A DNA stretch of 64,000 nucleotides from an uncultured Slackia sp. (GCF_959608125.1 NZ_CAUHPG010000010.1:1-64000); one strand, 5' to 3'; numbered from the stretch's first letter, positions 44,950-53,278 are shown. The notes: generated from the sequence alone by a model not told the origin. Program-made: numbers and translations.

Positions 44950-46806
44950 CTACTCCTTGTTTCTCGCTAACGATACCGGGCTTAAACTCAGCGCCATTGC
45001 TACTTCATTGGCATCCGATTCTGCTTTATTGCCTATCACTACCTCAGCCGCCAGGGCTCGCTTCCTTTCAACTTTCTCCCACATGTACTCCTCAATTGTT
45101 GACGCGTAGAACGGATAATGGACTACTACGGTCTTCTCCTGCCCTCTTCGATGGGCTCTTGCATCGGCCTGGTCAATCATTGCAGGGTTCCACTGCATGG
45201 AGAAATGAAAGACGTGGTTCGCCGCGGTGATGTTCAGCCCCGCACCGCCAACGGTGGGGTTGCAAATCAACATGGATGCGCCTTCGGAGCGAGAAAAGTC
45301 ATCAACCACTTGCTGCCGCATGTCCATCGGCGTCGATCCATTCAGGATAAAGACGGGGAAGTGGCTGGCGTACTTAGTTTCCAGCGTATCAATCGTTGCC
45401 CGCCGTTCCGCGAACACAATTATCTTTTCCCCGAAATCTGCCACCTCATCTACAACGGAATCCAGATAGTCGTATTTGAGGTTCGATAGGTGTCTCTCCG
45501 AAGACAACGGAGCCGCAAGGTCTGACAAAAGGTTGCCAATAGCTCCGAATGTTGTCCCTTGCTGCGTGTACTGTAGCTTTCGTCTTTCATACTCTTCTGC
45601 CTCGCTCGGCTCAAGAGCAATCGGCATAGGTATCGTTATCAGGGGCGGCAAATCATTTGGTATGTCGCTAAGCCTCCTCCTGAGTAGCGTCGGTGCGATA
45701 ACCCTGCCTAGTTCAGAGGCGGATTCCTCATCATCGCCATATTTCGTTGTGAACGCGTCCACAGTTCCAAGGAATCCTGGCATGCAAAAATCGTACAGCG
45801 ACCAGATGTCGGTCATGTGGTTCTCAAATGGCGTTCCGGTGACTGCGATCGATGCTTCGCGAGATATCCGTTTAATTGCACGAGTTCTCTGCGAGTTGGG
45901 ATTCTTAATAAATTGCGCTTCGTCGAGAACAACTAAATCCCAGTCCACAAGCGAAAGCACTCCGACGTCCATCCGCGCAACGTCGTAAGTCGTAATCATC
46001 ACCGATGCCGTGTACGTTCGATAATTGCGCGATCTATTGCCGCCCCGATGAACCATATACTCGAGTCCTCGAGTGAATTTATCAATTTCTCTACCCCAGT
46101 TCTCAACGAGAGCCGAGGGACAAATAATGAGCGTCTGAGCTTCGGGGTTGTCTTCTATTAGGTCGCAAATCGTCTTGATGACCTGGATCGTCTTGCCAAG
46201 GCCCATGCCGTCCCCCAGGACCACGCCGACCCCGCTATCGCGCATCATGGTCAACCAATCGCTGCCCTGCGCTTGATAGTCAAAAAGCGTCGCAGCGAAC
46301 TTAGCCGGTTGCTTTCTTCGCAGCGGAGCATGTGTCGCAGACCACCGCCTCGCTTCAAACTCGCATTCGCAAATGAACCAGCTGTGGCCATACAGATCAC
46401 GGATGCACGTCATATACTGCTTGGCGCTCAACGCGACGCCGATTGTTGCTCCTACGCCTTCGACTGCATTAAGGATTTCCTCAAGAGTGGCTTTATCCAG
46501 TGGCGACCAGATGTTATTGGACGTAACGTGATCAGATTTGTGCTCGTTGCCCAGCGTTGTTAGCTTTCCGAGAGGCGACTTTGCCTCCAGCACAAGCATT
46601 CCAAACGGGCCCTCATCAGTGTTGACGAGCCTCAACTGGGGTGTCTGGTATTTCGAAGAGCAGCGAACGTTAAGTCCGGTTAAATCGGGCAGATTATCGT
46701 CGGCGTCACCCTGAAAATGGCTCCATATCGATGAGGCGGGCACTCGTACGACGCCGCCCTCATCATCCTCGCAAACCAACTCATTGTCGACAACAACCCA
46801 ATGCAC
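44950..46806 (-). CDS. SWI2/SNF2-family DEAD-like helicase/translocase
   Basis: A 618-residue superfamily 2 ATPase. An N-terminal accessory region (~1-170) precedes the helicase: motif Q/I FDYQAQGSDWL and GDGMGLGKT (198-206), Ia TLIICPSALVENW, II VLDEAQFIKN, III VTGTPFENH, and in the second lobe IIVFAERR, NPTVGGAGLN (V) and QADARAHRRGQ (VI). Such proteins translocate on double-stranded DNA. The predicted start is GTG 46806 with GAGG ~12 bases before it and a good promoter at 46831-46860. First gene of the four-gene operon with the MORC ATPases and HNH nuclease. Confidence 0.9.
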   Translation of the reverse strand: MHWVVVDNELVCEDDEGGVVRVPASSIWSHFQGDADDNLPDLTGLNVRCSSKYQTPQLRLVNTDEGPFGMLVLEAKSPLGKLTTLGNEHKSDHVTSNNIWSPLDKATLEEILNAVEGVGATIGVALSAKQYMTCIRDLYGHSWFICECEFEARRWSATHAPLRRKQPAKFAATLFDYQAQGSDWLTMMRDSGVGVVLGDGMGLGKTIQVIKTICDLIEDNPEAQTLIICPSALVENWGREIDKFTRGLEYMVHRGGNRSRNYRTYTASVMITTYDVARMDVGVLSLVDWDLVVLDEAQFIKNPNSQRTRAIKRISREASIAVTGTPFENHMTDIWSLYDFCMPGFLGTVDAFTTKYGDDEESASELGRVIAPTLLRRRLSDIPNDLPPLITIPMPIALEPSEAEEYERRKLQYTQQGTTFGAIGNLLSDLAAPLSSERHLSNLKYDYLDSVVDEVADFGEKIIVFAERRATIDTLETKYASHFPVFILNGSTPMDMRQQVVDDFSRSEGASMLICNPTVGGAGLNITAANHVFHFSMQWNPAMIDQADARAHRRGQEKTVVVHYPFYASTIEEYMWEKVERKRALAAEVVIGNKAESDANEVAMALSLSPVSLARNKE

Positions 46807-46830
46807 AGCTTTATCAAACCTCTATCCATA

Positions 46831-46860
46831 AACATATTTTTTTCATTCTAGCATTGCCAA
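46831..46860 (-). promoter_or_regulatory. Promoter of the SNF2-GHKL-HNH-GHKL operon
   Basis: On the minus strand TTGGCA (complement of 46855-46860) and TATGTT (complement of 46831-46836) are separated by exactly 17 bases. The -35 overlaps the first of three ATYGCCAA repeats (46853-46863, 46911-46921, 46926-46935), which could be an operator cluster. Confidence 0.5.
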
Positions 46861-46975
46861 TATGCCTCCAAGAAGGCTACCGCAACTAGCTGCCGTTATC
46901 TTTTTCCAACATCGCCAATATCGACATTGCCAACCTTTGACGCTCGCGCCAAGTCAACAAGCAATCGAAAACGCC

Positions 46976-47335
46976 CTAGTGCGCCGGAGAGCAATCAGTC
47001 TCCTCCGCCTCAAGCGCACCACCTGCGTCCTCTCGCTCAATAGCAAAGATCCACTCCCAGCACACCCGTATCGCCAGCACAATCGAGCACCTGTGCACCT
47101 CGTACACCCGTCCGTAACCGTCCGTGTCCCGGCAATCGCAAAACTCGCCCTGCGCCCGCATCCAACCATCCCACTCCAGAATATACGGCCCCATCTCGTC
47201 GACCGCGAGCCTGCACCTCAGCCCCCGCAAATACGCCTGACCCTCTCCAACACCCAATACCGCCGTTCCGTGCCCCGCGCAATTGAACCTCCTATGCCGT
47301 CTATGTTGCGCGTTCAACTTACGTCCGCGTCTCAA
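46976..47335 (-). pseudogene. Possible remnant of a GC-rich hypothetical gene
   Basis: The last ~85 codons of this minus-strand frame (from about GQAYLRGLRCRLAVDEMG) have protein-like composition and GC-biased third positions. The N-terminal part is arginine-rich nonsense, while a neighbouring frame continues more naturally (RGTERRYWVLERV), suggesting a frameshifted remnant. No domain or ribosome binding site is recognised. It may be spurious. Confidence 0.25.
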
Positions 47336-47411
47336 ATTGCCCGCGAACGGAAGCAGCGTGCCTCACGAGAGATTTGCGTGAGATACTTATAGTGTTAGAA
47401 AGGTGGATGCC

Positions 47412-48005
47412 ATGGGCATGAAAACAGCGCGCTTGGCCTGGGAGCTTGGTTTGAATTCTCAGGAGATGAATATCCTTCTTCGTGATGAAGGATATTTTGA
47501 GGGCGAACCAGGCGACTGGAGGCTTACGGAGAAGGGACAAGCACACGCCAATCAACAGCACTGGGATGTTTCCAGTCCCATGCACGCTGGGTACGTTACT
47601 GCCAGATGGGACGATGAGGTCCTCGAAGATATCGGCCCAGTAAGCCCAGAGCGAAAGCGGGGGATCAGAGACGAGATTGCCGCCCGCCGCGCTGAACAGC
47701 GCAGGCAGAGAGAAGAACGGCGGGCAGAGTGTGAGGGCGAAGATGAAGATAATCTTGGCAACTCCGACTACGTCATGGCAAACGATGAAGACATTGACAT
47801 CGACGGCAAGGCAGTCGGAATTACCGTCGTGGTAATCGCCGGAGGCATCTTGCTGGTAAAGGGCATTAAGAAGGCGAAACCACATGTTGAAAAGTGGTGG
47901 GGAGAAACCGCTCAACCCAGGCTTTCTGCCGTCAAAGAGCGGATTGCCACCAAGTTCAAAAGACCACAAGGGAGAGAGAGTAGAGGAAGGCCCTTCAGAA
48001 TCTGA
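47412..48005 (+). CDS. Membrane protein with N-terminal helix-turn-helix-like segment, function unknown
   Basis: A 197-residue protein. The first ~45 residues (TARLAWELGLNSQEMNILLRDEGYFEGEPGDWRLTEKG) resemble a small DNA/antirepressor-type winged helix. A highly charged coiled-coil-like stretch with an Arg/Glu run follows (AARRAEQRRQREERRAECEG). Residues ~137-153 form a single transmembrane helix (AVGITVVVIAGGILLVKGI), followed by a basic tail. The ATG at 47412 has AAAGGTGG five bases upstream. It is divergent from the defence operon and might be a membrane-linked accessory, but nothing proves this. The 3' end runs up to the IS481 remnant. Confidence 0.6.
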   Translation: MGMKTARLAWELGLNSQEMNILLRDEGYFEGEPGDWRLTEKGQAHANQQHWDVSSPMHAGYVTARWDDEVLEDIGPVSPERKRGIRDEIAARRAEQRRQREERRAECEGEDEDNLGNSDYVMANDEDIDIDGKAVGITVVVIAGGILLVKGIKKAKPHVEKWWGETAQPRLSAVKERIATKFKRPQGRESRGRPFRI

Positions 48006-48042
48006 GAAGAAAGAAGGGTCGGAAAGCGTGCGTATTAAAAAT

Positions 48043-48876
48043 CTAGCTGTTGTGTGCCGATGGGTTGTTTACGCCGACGATGCGCGACATGGACGGCAAG
48101 CCCCCGCACGCGCTGTGCGGGGGCTCCCAATTACAGTGCTCGATGAAGGCCGGGGGGCGTCCGCCCTCCCGGCGTCGCTTCCGTAGGCGCGGGCGTACTG
48201 CCATTCCTGGGCGAGCGTGCGGTTCATCTGCTCGACCTTGCCGTTCTGCCAGGGGCTGAACGGCCTCGTGTAGATGTGCCGGGAGCCCTCGGACTCGAGC
48301 AGCGCGTTGAACTCGCCGCTGCGGTAGCCGGGCCCGTTGTCCGTCATCACGCTATCGACCCGCACGCCCATGCCCTCGAAGAAGCGCATGCACCGGCCCA
48401 TGAACGCCGCCGTCGGGTATGCGGGCCACCTTCTTGACGTCGACGTGCACGAGCTCGCCGGGGCTCTCTCGCTCGTAGCGCACGGGAGTGACCGGGCCGC
48501 AGCGGCGCACCTCCCCGGTGGCGCGGTCGACGTCGGCGAGCCTGGGCATCCCCCGCCTCGCGACGATCCGGGCGCAGGTGCGGGCGGGCATCCCGGTCGC
48601 GGCCGCCAGCCCGAGCGGCGCGAGCAGAAGCTCCCGCCTCGCGGCGGCGACCCGCTCCTCGACGTCGGCCGGCGTGAGCCTCGCCAGCCTGCGCGGGCGG
48701 CTGCTGCGGTCGGAGAGCCCCTCGCCCAACCTGCTCCTGCGCAGCCATTTGCAGGCGGTCTGGCGGCTGATTCCCATCTGGCGCGCGGCCTCGGCGACGC
48801 CGAGGCCGGATTCTATGCGCGAGACGAGCGTCTCGCGCCCCTTCGGGGTGAGTTTTGCGTTAGGATGCTGTTCCAT
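48043..48876 (-). pseudogene. IS481-type transposase, disrupted
   Basis: The N-terminal helix-turn-helix part is intact (residues 1-150: KLTPKGRETLVSRIESGLGV, AARQMGISRQTACKWLRR, ending PGELVHVDVKKVARIPDG, which holds the first catalytic Asp). The frame then jumps directly to AAFMGRCMRFFEGMG, so roughly 40 codons of the DDE core are deleted near 48400-48420. The second Asp (VMTDNGPGYRS) and Glu region (WQNGKVEQMNRTL) survive. A further frameshift lies in the G run at 48152-48157, after which FIEHCNWEPPHSACGGLP continues in another frame. Not functional. Confidence 0.85.
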
Positions 48877-48920
48877 GGGAGGGCTCCTTCGCTATGAATC
48901 TAGACAACTCACAGCATGCG
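48043..48920 (-). mobile_element. Degenerate IS481-family insertion sequence
   Basis: A GC-rich element inside the lower-GC island. Its transposase ends in the typical VGVNNPSAHNS immediately at the left terminus. The right terminus includes TGTGAGTTGTCTAGATT on the minus strand. The two ends share only weak inverted similarity (both begin TGT with a later TTGT/TGTG), so exact borders and target duplication could not be set. The element is inactive because its transposase is broken. Confidence 0.7.
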
Positions 48921-48940
48921 GGAACCCTCCCTATTTGTCA
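48902..48940. repeat. IS-end repeat, copy A
   Basis: This stretch at the right end of the IS481 remnant recurs with ~80% identity at 49372-49410 in the same orientation. The shared core is CACAGYATGCGRGAACC followed by TCCCYATTTG. Confidence 0.65.
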
Positions 48941-48987
48941 TCGTCTTGATGGAAACAACGTCTTGGCATCAAACATCTAGATGAGGT

Positions 48988-49182
48988 CTACTCTTCAATA
49001 ATCTCGTATTCAAGAGACCCCTCTATGAAATCACGACCCATATCTTCGAGAATCTCGGCTCCGGTCGCAAAATCAGTCACCCCATCTTCTGCGACCTGTT
49101 CGGCCTCCTGCTCGGTTTCGTAAACGTCGTCCTCAATTTCTTCTTCACCGTTGGGATACGTGTACTTGATTTTGAAGCCCAT
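48988..49182 (-). CDS. Small acidic protein of unknown function
   Basis: A 64-residue protein beginning MGFKIKYTYPNGEEEIED and continuing with many Glu/Asp residues (EQEAEQVAEDGV, EILEDMGRDFIEGSLEYEIIEE), predicted to be a small alpha/beta domain with strong negative charge. AAGGAAGG lies six bases before the ATG at 49182; an upstream in-frame Met is not supported by a ribosome binding site. It sits between two IS-end repeats. I do not recognise a named family. Small acidic proteins can be DNA mimics, but this is speculative. Confidence 0.6.
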   Translation of the reverse strand: MGFKIKYTYPNGEEEIEDDVYETEQEAEQVAEDGVTDFATGAEILEDMGRDFIEGSLEYEIIEE

Positions 49183-49371
49183 TGAAACCTTCCTTACACA
49201 GTTCGAACTATAGAGCGAATTATACTTTGTCCAAAGCAATAAAAAATCAGTCGGAAACAAAACTTATCAACAGTCTAACAGCAGGTTGCAGCGGATAAGT
49301 TCTGCGCCAGAGGCGAATGCCCCGTCCCCTCGTGAAAATTATGTCACGTAAATGACCCCTGCAGCACACTC

Positions 49372-49410
49372 GAACAACCCACAGTATGCGAGAACCATCC
49401 CCATTTGCAA
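49372..49410. repeat. IS-end repeat, copy B (solo)
   Basis: An imperfect second copy of the IS481-remnant terminus at 48902-48940, without any transposase sequence beside it. It suggests a second insertion that has since been deleted, or a target for one-ended events. The surrounding 49260-49560 stretch holds no gene; a 9-bp hairpin lies at 49524-49553. Confidence 0.6.
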
Positions 49411-49560
49411 AAACGTGAATACACCCATGTCTTAGCACTTAGCAATCAGGCGAATCGATACATTAATAGGCCATAGCAATGATGCCGAGCGAGCGGAGGG
49501 AGCATACCCCTCGCCGCCCCCCATCGGACGGGAACGCTTCGGCACCCGTCCGACCCCAGC

Positions 49561-50072
49561 CTATAGCTCCAAACCGACCTCGTAGCGCTCATCTATCAGG
49601 GCGCACGCCTCGCCGTGTTTGCGGCACAGTTCGATAGTGTGCGCGTTCTCTTCGAGCGGCAGCTCTTTCGTGCGCCATTCGTCGTCGAGGCGGCGTTCGA
49701 CATCGCTTGCGTGGGCTTTGATGTCGTCAAAATGCTCCTCGATGTAGCGCTCGGTCATCGCCAGACAGCAAAAGGGGATTTCGCTCGCATAATCGTCCGT
49801 GAAGTCCTTCCGCCAATCGAAGGGGGCATAGCAGCCTTCCACGATAAGGTCCTGCCCGTTCTCGATAGCCGTTTTCATGATTTCGCGCACAATGGGCCAC
49901 AGATACGCCTCGAGCTCCTCGTCGTCTTCAGGAGTGAGCGAGGTGTTGCCGCTGCGGATAAACCCCATCTTCAAAAGGTCGATCGAAAGGCACGCGAAGC
50001 CATGGCGTTCGACGAGTTTTTCGCCAAAACCGTTTTGCCTGTATGGGAAGTGCCCGTCACCAAGATGATCAT
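49561..50072 (-). pseudogene. P-loop kinase-like protein, frameshifted
   Basis: The ATG at 50072 opens MIILVTGTSHTGKTVLA, a Walker A-containing start of a small kinase/ATPase, but the frame fails after the A5 run (minus strand; T5 at 50017-50021). Adding one base there restores a continuous ~170-residue protein (KKLVERHGFACLSIDLLKMGF, LIVEGCYAPFDWRKDF, DDEWRTKELPLEENAHTIELC) that resembles adenylate/shikimate-kinase-like P-loop enzymes. The rest is intact, so this is a recent mutation, a slipped-strand switch or a sequencing error. Substrate is unknown. Confidence 0.7.
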
Positions 50073-50246
50073 TGCGTTTTCACCCCGTCTTTTCCATAAA
50101 AACCAACATAAAAGGCAACAAGGATCGATTCGTAGGAAAAGCACGCAACAACACGATGCGCCCGCATGGCGAATGTACCGCTCATGGCATGACGCGCGAA
50201 GAGGAAACCGAGACGGCCTCCCCTTCCTCGCCGGCAATCGAGCAAC

Positions 50247-50699
50247 CTACGCGCGAGAGCGTCGCCCCTCTACAGCAGCAATGGCGCGGCAAGTGCGAAG
50301 CGGTCGGAAGTCATGCTCGCGGAGGGGCGATAATCCGTCTTTTTCGGCGGCCTCGACCGCGCCACGACACACATCTTTGAACGCCTCGGCATCCTCCTCG
50401 AAACAAGCGCGAGCGAACGCACCGCTGCCGCTTGCCGCAAGCACGCCGTCGGCATACAACGACCAGCACTCGGGATCGCGTTCGGTGCCGCCCACGCATT
50501 CGAGCTGGAGCACATGACGATGGTCCGCTCTCTCCAATTCGTCCTCAAGCGCCTCGACGCTATAGCGCATCTGATGGCCAAGGTTCGCTTTCGCCATAGC
50601 GGAAACAGCGCCCGATGGGACATCAAGCCAATGCAGCGGCTTGAATTCGATTGCAAGATTTCGATAATCGCGTACGTTACGCACAGAAATATTGTCCAT
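50247..50699 (-). CDS. Hypothetical protein
   Basis: A 150-residue soluble protein beginning with ISVRNVRDYRNLAIEFKPLHWLDVPSGAV, with AAG GAG five to ten bases before the ATG. The middle (LEDELERADHRHVLQLECVGG; WSLYADGVLAASGSGAFARACFEED) looks like an alpha/beta domain, and the last ~15 residues are arginine-rich. No family is recognised. It lies upstream of the kinase pseudogene on the same strand (174 bases apart) and its composition is closer to the core genome than to the defence genes. Confidence 0.55.
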   Translation of the reverse strand: MDNISVRNVRDYRNLAIEFKPLHWLDVPSGAVSAMAKANLGHQMRYSVEALEDELERADHRHVLQLECVGGTERDPECWSLYADGVLAASGSGAFARACFEEDAEAFKDVCRGAVEAAEKDGLSPLREHDFRPLRTCRAIAAVEGRRSRA

Positions 50700-50740
50700 G
50701 ACGGACTCCTTTCATCGATGTTGGCAGGACCACCGCGCAC

Positions 50741-51138
50741 ATAGCCGGTTGGTGTCGGGATCTTCGAGCCAACTCTCTACCCCGACTCTGGATAAAACGG
50801 TCACGGCTCGTTGCCGTGCATAAAAAGTCTATTCTGAACTTTCCAGAAAAATCAAGAGTCTTTTATCAATTATCTTTTCTCATTCGCCATTTTCAGCGAA
50901 ATTGGCATCTTCATCATTGCGTTAATGAAAGATTCGATAAGATCAGATTATTTCTGACATTATTTAATACATCGAAATTGATTTAGACAATAAGTTCAAA
51001 AAGAGCTCTTTCGCTCTTGCAAACAATCGCATGACTTCCGCACGACCTTGTCTGGAAAGCAGACAGGCTGAGCGATGTCCCAACGTAGCGCCCTTTGAAA
51101 GACAGCACGTCGAAGGCATCGGACAATGCAAAAATCCC
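50741..51138. other. Right boundary of the accessory region, AT-rich non-coding
   Basis: Roughly 400 bases without a convincing gene; 50820-51000 is strongly AT-rich compared with both sides. It ends at the core dus gene. No attachment-site duplication with the left boundary (38623-39628) is visible by eye. Confidence 0.45.
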
Positions 51139-52182
51139 CTATTCGAATCCCCTCTCAAGATATTCGGCCTCTTGCGCCTCGATGCGCGCACGGTCTTCGA
51201 GCAGGCTTTCGAGCACGCGGTCGAAATCGGCCAACGTGACGCAGCCGTTCAGTTCGCCGCGCGCACGTGCAGCGCCCGGGATTCCATGCAGATACCACAT
51301 CACATGCTTGCGCATATACACGAGGTTGTTGCCGATGCGCTGCGAGAGAATCTCGGCATGCCGGTGGGCCATGGCGACGCGCTCTTCGACCGTCGGCAAA
51401 GCAGGCTCTTCCCCGCCCTGCAAGGCGGCCTTCACGCGCGCGAAAAGCCACGGATCGCCCTGGGCGGCTCGACCGACCATCACCGCATCGCATCCGGTGC
51501 GCTCGACGAGCGCTACGGCATCCGAGCCGCTGCGCACGTCGCCGTTGCCGATGACGGGAATGGCGACGGCCTGCTTCACGCGAGCTACGACATCCCAGTC
51601 GGCGGTGCCGCTGTAGAACTGGGCGGCCGTGCGGCCGTGCACCGCCGCCGCGGCGGCTCCCGCGTCTTCTATCCTGCGCGCGAACTCGACGGCGACGTCC
51701 TCCCCTTCGTGATAGCCCTTTCGAAACTTCACGGTCACGGGATGCTCGACCGCGGCAGACACCTGGCGCACGATATCGCACGCCGTATCGGGCGTCTTCA
51801 GCAAGGCGCTGCCGTCGCCTTTCTTCACGATCTTGCGCGCAGGACAGCCCATATTGATGTCGATGTAGGCGAGCGCATCGCCCATCTGCTCTTCGACCCA
51901 GGCTGCCTCGCGCGCCATGGTCTGAGGCTCGTGGCCGAACAGCTGCACGGCGACGCGCTTCTCGTTGGGCGCTCGGTCGAGCAGATGGCGCGTCTTCTCG
52001 TTGGCGAACGAAAGGGCCTTCGACGACACCATCTCGGTATAGGTCAGATCGACGCCGCACTCGACGCACAGCTGCCTGAAGGCGAGGTCGTTCACACCCG
52101 CCATGGGCGCAAGCAGCACGGGAACGTCGACACGCCCGCCGCCCGTCGACGCGTTCGACGCGAACTTACGGAGCCAGCTCAT
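51139..52182 (-). CDS. dus: tRNA-dihydrouridine synthase
   Basis: An FMN enzyme reducing uridines in tRNA D-loops, 347 residues. It has the family landmarks VPVLLAPMAGVNDLAFRQLC, YTEMVSSKAL, AVQLFGHEP, the catalytic-Cys region INMGCPARKIVKKGDGSALL, KFRKGYHEG, AVHGRTAAQFYSGTADW and GNGDVRSGSDA, and resembles DusB most. I choose the ATG at 52182 because GGGAGG lies five bases upstream; another ATG 12 bases earlier has none. It overlaps the hemW 3' end by 17 bases. Confidence 0.95.
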   Translation of the reverse strand: MSWLRKFASNASTGGGRVDVPVLLAPMAGVNDLAFRQLCVECGVDLTYTEMVSSKALSFANEKTRHLLDRAPNEKRVAVQLFGHEPQTMAREAAWVEEQMGDALAYIDINMGCPARKIVKKGDGSALLKTPDTACDIVRQVSAAVEHPVTVKFRKGYHEGEDVAVEFARRIEDAGAAAAAVHGRTAAQFYSGTADWDVVARVKQAVAIPVIGNGDVRSGSDAVALVERTGCDAVMVGRAAQGDPWLFARVKAALQGGEEPALPTVEERVAMAHRHAEILSQRIGNNLVYMRKHVMWYLHGIPGAARARGELNGCVTLADFDRVLESLLEDRARIEAQEAEYLERGFE

Positions 52183-53278
52183 AGATCCTCCCATACAGCT
52201 CGTTGCCCAGAAGCCAGCCGCCGAACGTCGGCACGAAACGTCCGTCCTTGCGCTCGACCAAATTGTCGCGCACCAAGCCCCTGAACGTCTCCTGCACTGT
52301 CGGAAGCAGCAGCGCCGCCTCGAACACCTCTTCCTCGGCGACGCCGCGACACATGCGCATCTTCATCATGAGGTCTTCGGCGGCCATCTGACGGCGATCG
52401 AGGTCGTCGACCACTTCGCCGTCCTGCACGCGCATGCGGCGCGCGTCGTTTTGCGTCATCGTGACGGCCGACAAGCCGAGGCCGAGATACGGCACGCCCG
52501 TCCAGTAGGCTATGTTGTGCTTGCACTCGTAGCCTTCCTTGGCATAGCTTGCCACCTCGTAACGATGGAAGCCTGCGGGCGCCAGCACGTTGGGCGCCAT
52601 GGACATCATGAGGGCCTCCTGCTCCTCGTCCACATCGTCGATCTGCCCCTTGTCGACCATCTTCTGAAACGGCGTGTGCTCTTCGATGGTGAGCGGGTAG
52701 ACGCTGACATGCGTCACGCCCAGCTCGACCGCCTTGTTCAAGCTGTCGAGGAACATCTCGGGCGTCTGGCCCGGAATGCCGCACATCAGATCGACGGACA
52801 CGTTCTCGAAACGCTCCTGAGCCATGCGGACGGCCTCTTCGGCGCGCGCGCCGTCATGGACGCGATCGAGCGTCCGAAGCAGGCCGTCGTCGAAGCTCTG
52901 CACGCCGATGGAAAGGCGGTTCACGCCGAGCGCGTAGATGTCGCGGATCAGCTCGGGCGTGATGCTTTCGGGGTTGGCCTCCATGGAGCATTCCACCTCG
53001 GGCGTCAGGTCCATGGACACGCCCAGCGTGTAGAACAGGTTGGAAAGGTGCTTCGAGCCGATGTACGAAGGCGTGCCGCCGCCAAGGTACACCGTTTCGA
53101 CCGCCGAAAGCTCGCCCTCTTTCGCCTTGCGGCGGATGTCCAGGATGAGCCGCTCGATATACTCGCCGATTTCGGGACTGTCGCGCTCGACCGCCCGCGT
53201 GGCGAAATCGCAATAAGCGCAACGATGCTTGCAAAACGGAAGATGGATATAAAGCGCTTTATAAGGGTCGTGTGGCAT
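52166..53278 (-). CDS. hemW: Radical SAM heme chaperone HemW / oxygen-independent coproporphyrinogen oxidase-like
   Basis: A 370-residue radical SAM protein. The cluster motif CKHRCAYCDF is C-x3-C-x2-C as in HemW, which also begins with YIHLPFC; the VYLGGGTPSYIG, ECSMEANPESIT, and RLSIGVQSFDDGLL segments follow. A C-terminal HemN-like domain binds heme. HemW lacks the extra N-terminal residues needed for coproporphyrinogen oxidation, consistent with the start at ATG 53278 (GGGAGG upstream). Location between lepA and dus/hrcA is the conserved bacterial context. Confidence 0.93.
   Translation of the reverse strand: MPHDPYKALYIHLPFCKHRCAYCDFATRAVERDSPEIGEYIERLILDIRRKAKEGELSAVETVYLGGGTPSYIGSKHLSNLFYTLGVSMDLTPEVECSMEANPESITPELIRDIYALGVNRLSIGVQSFDDGLLRTLDRVHDGARAEEAVRMAQERFENVSVDLMCGIPGQTPEMFLDSLNKAVELGVTHVSVYPLTIEEHTPFQKMVDKGQIDDVDEEQEALMMSMAPNVLAPAGFHRYEVASYAKEGYECKHNIAYWTGVPYLGLGLSAVTMTQNDARRMRVQDGEVVDDLDRRQMAAEDLMMKMRMCRGVAEEEVFEAALLLPTVQETFRGLVRDNLVERKDGRFVPTFGGWLLGNELYGRIYELAP

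Noticed and set aside
46862..47392. 176-codon plus-strand frame
   Set aside because: Arg/Pro/Gln-rich composition without domain or ribosome binding site; looks like antisense noise.
50964..51191. 75-codon minus-strand frame at the island's right edge
   Set aside because: It overlaps the end of dus and has no ribosome binding site or recognisable composition.
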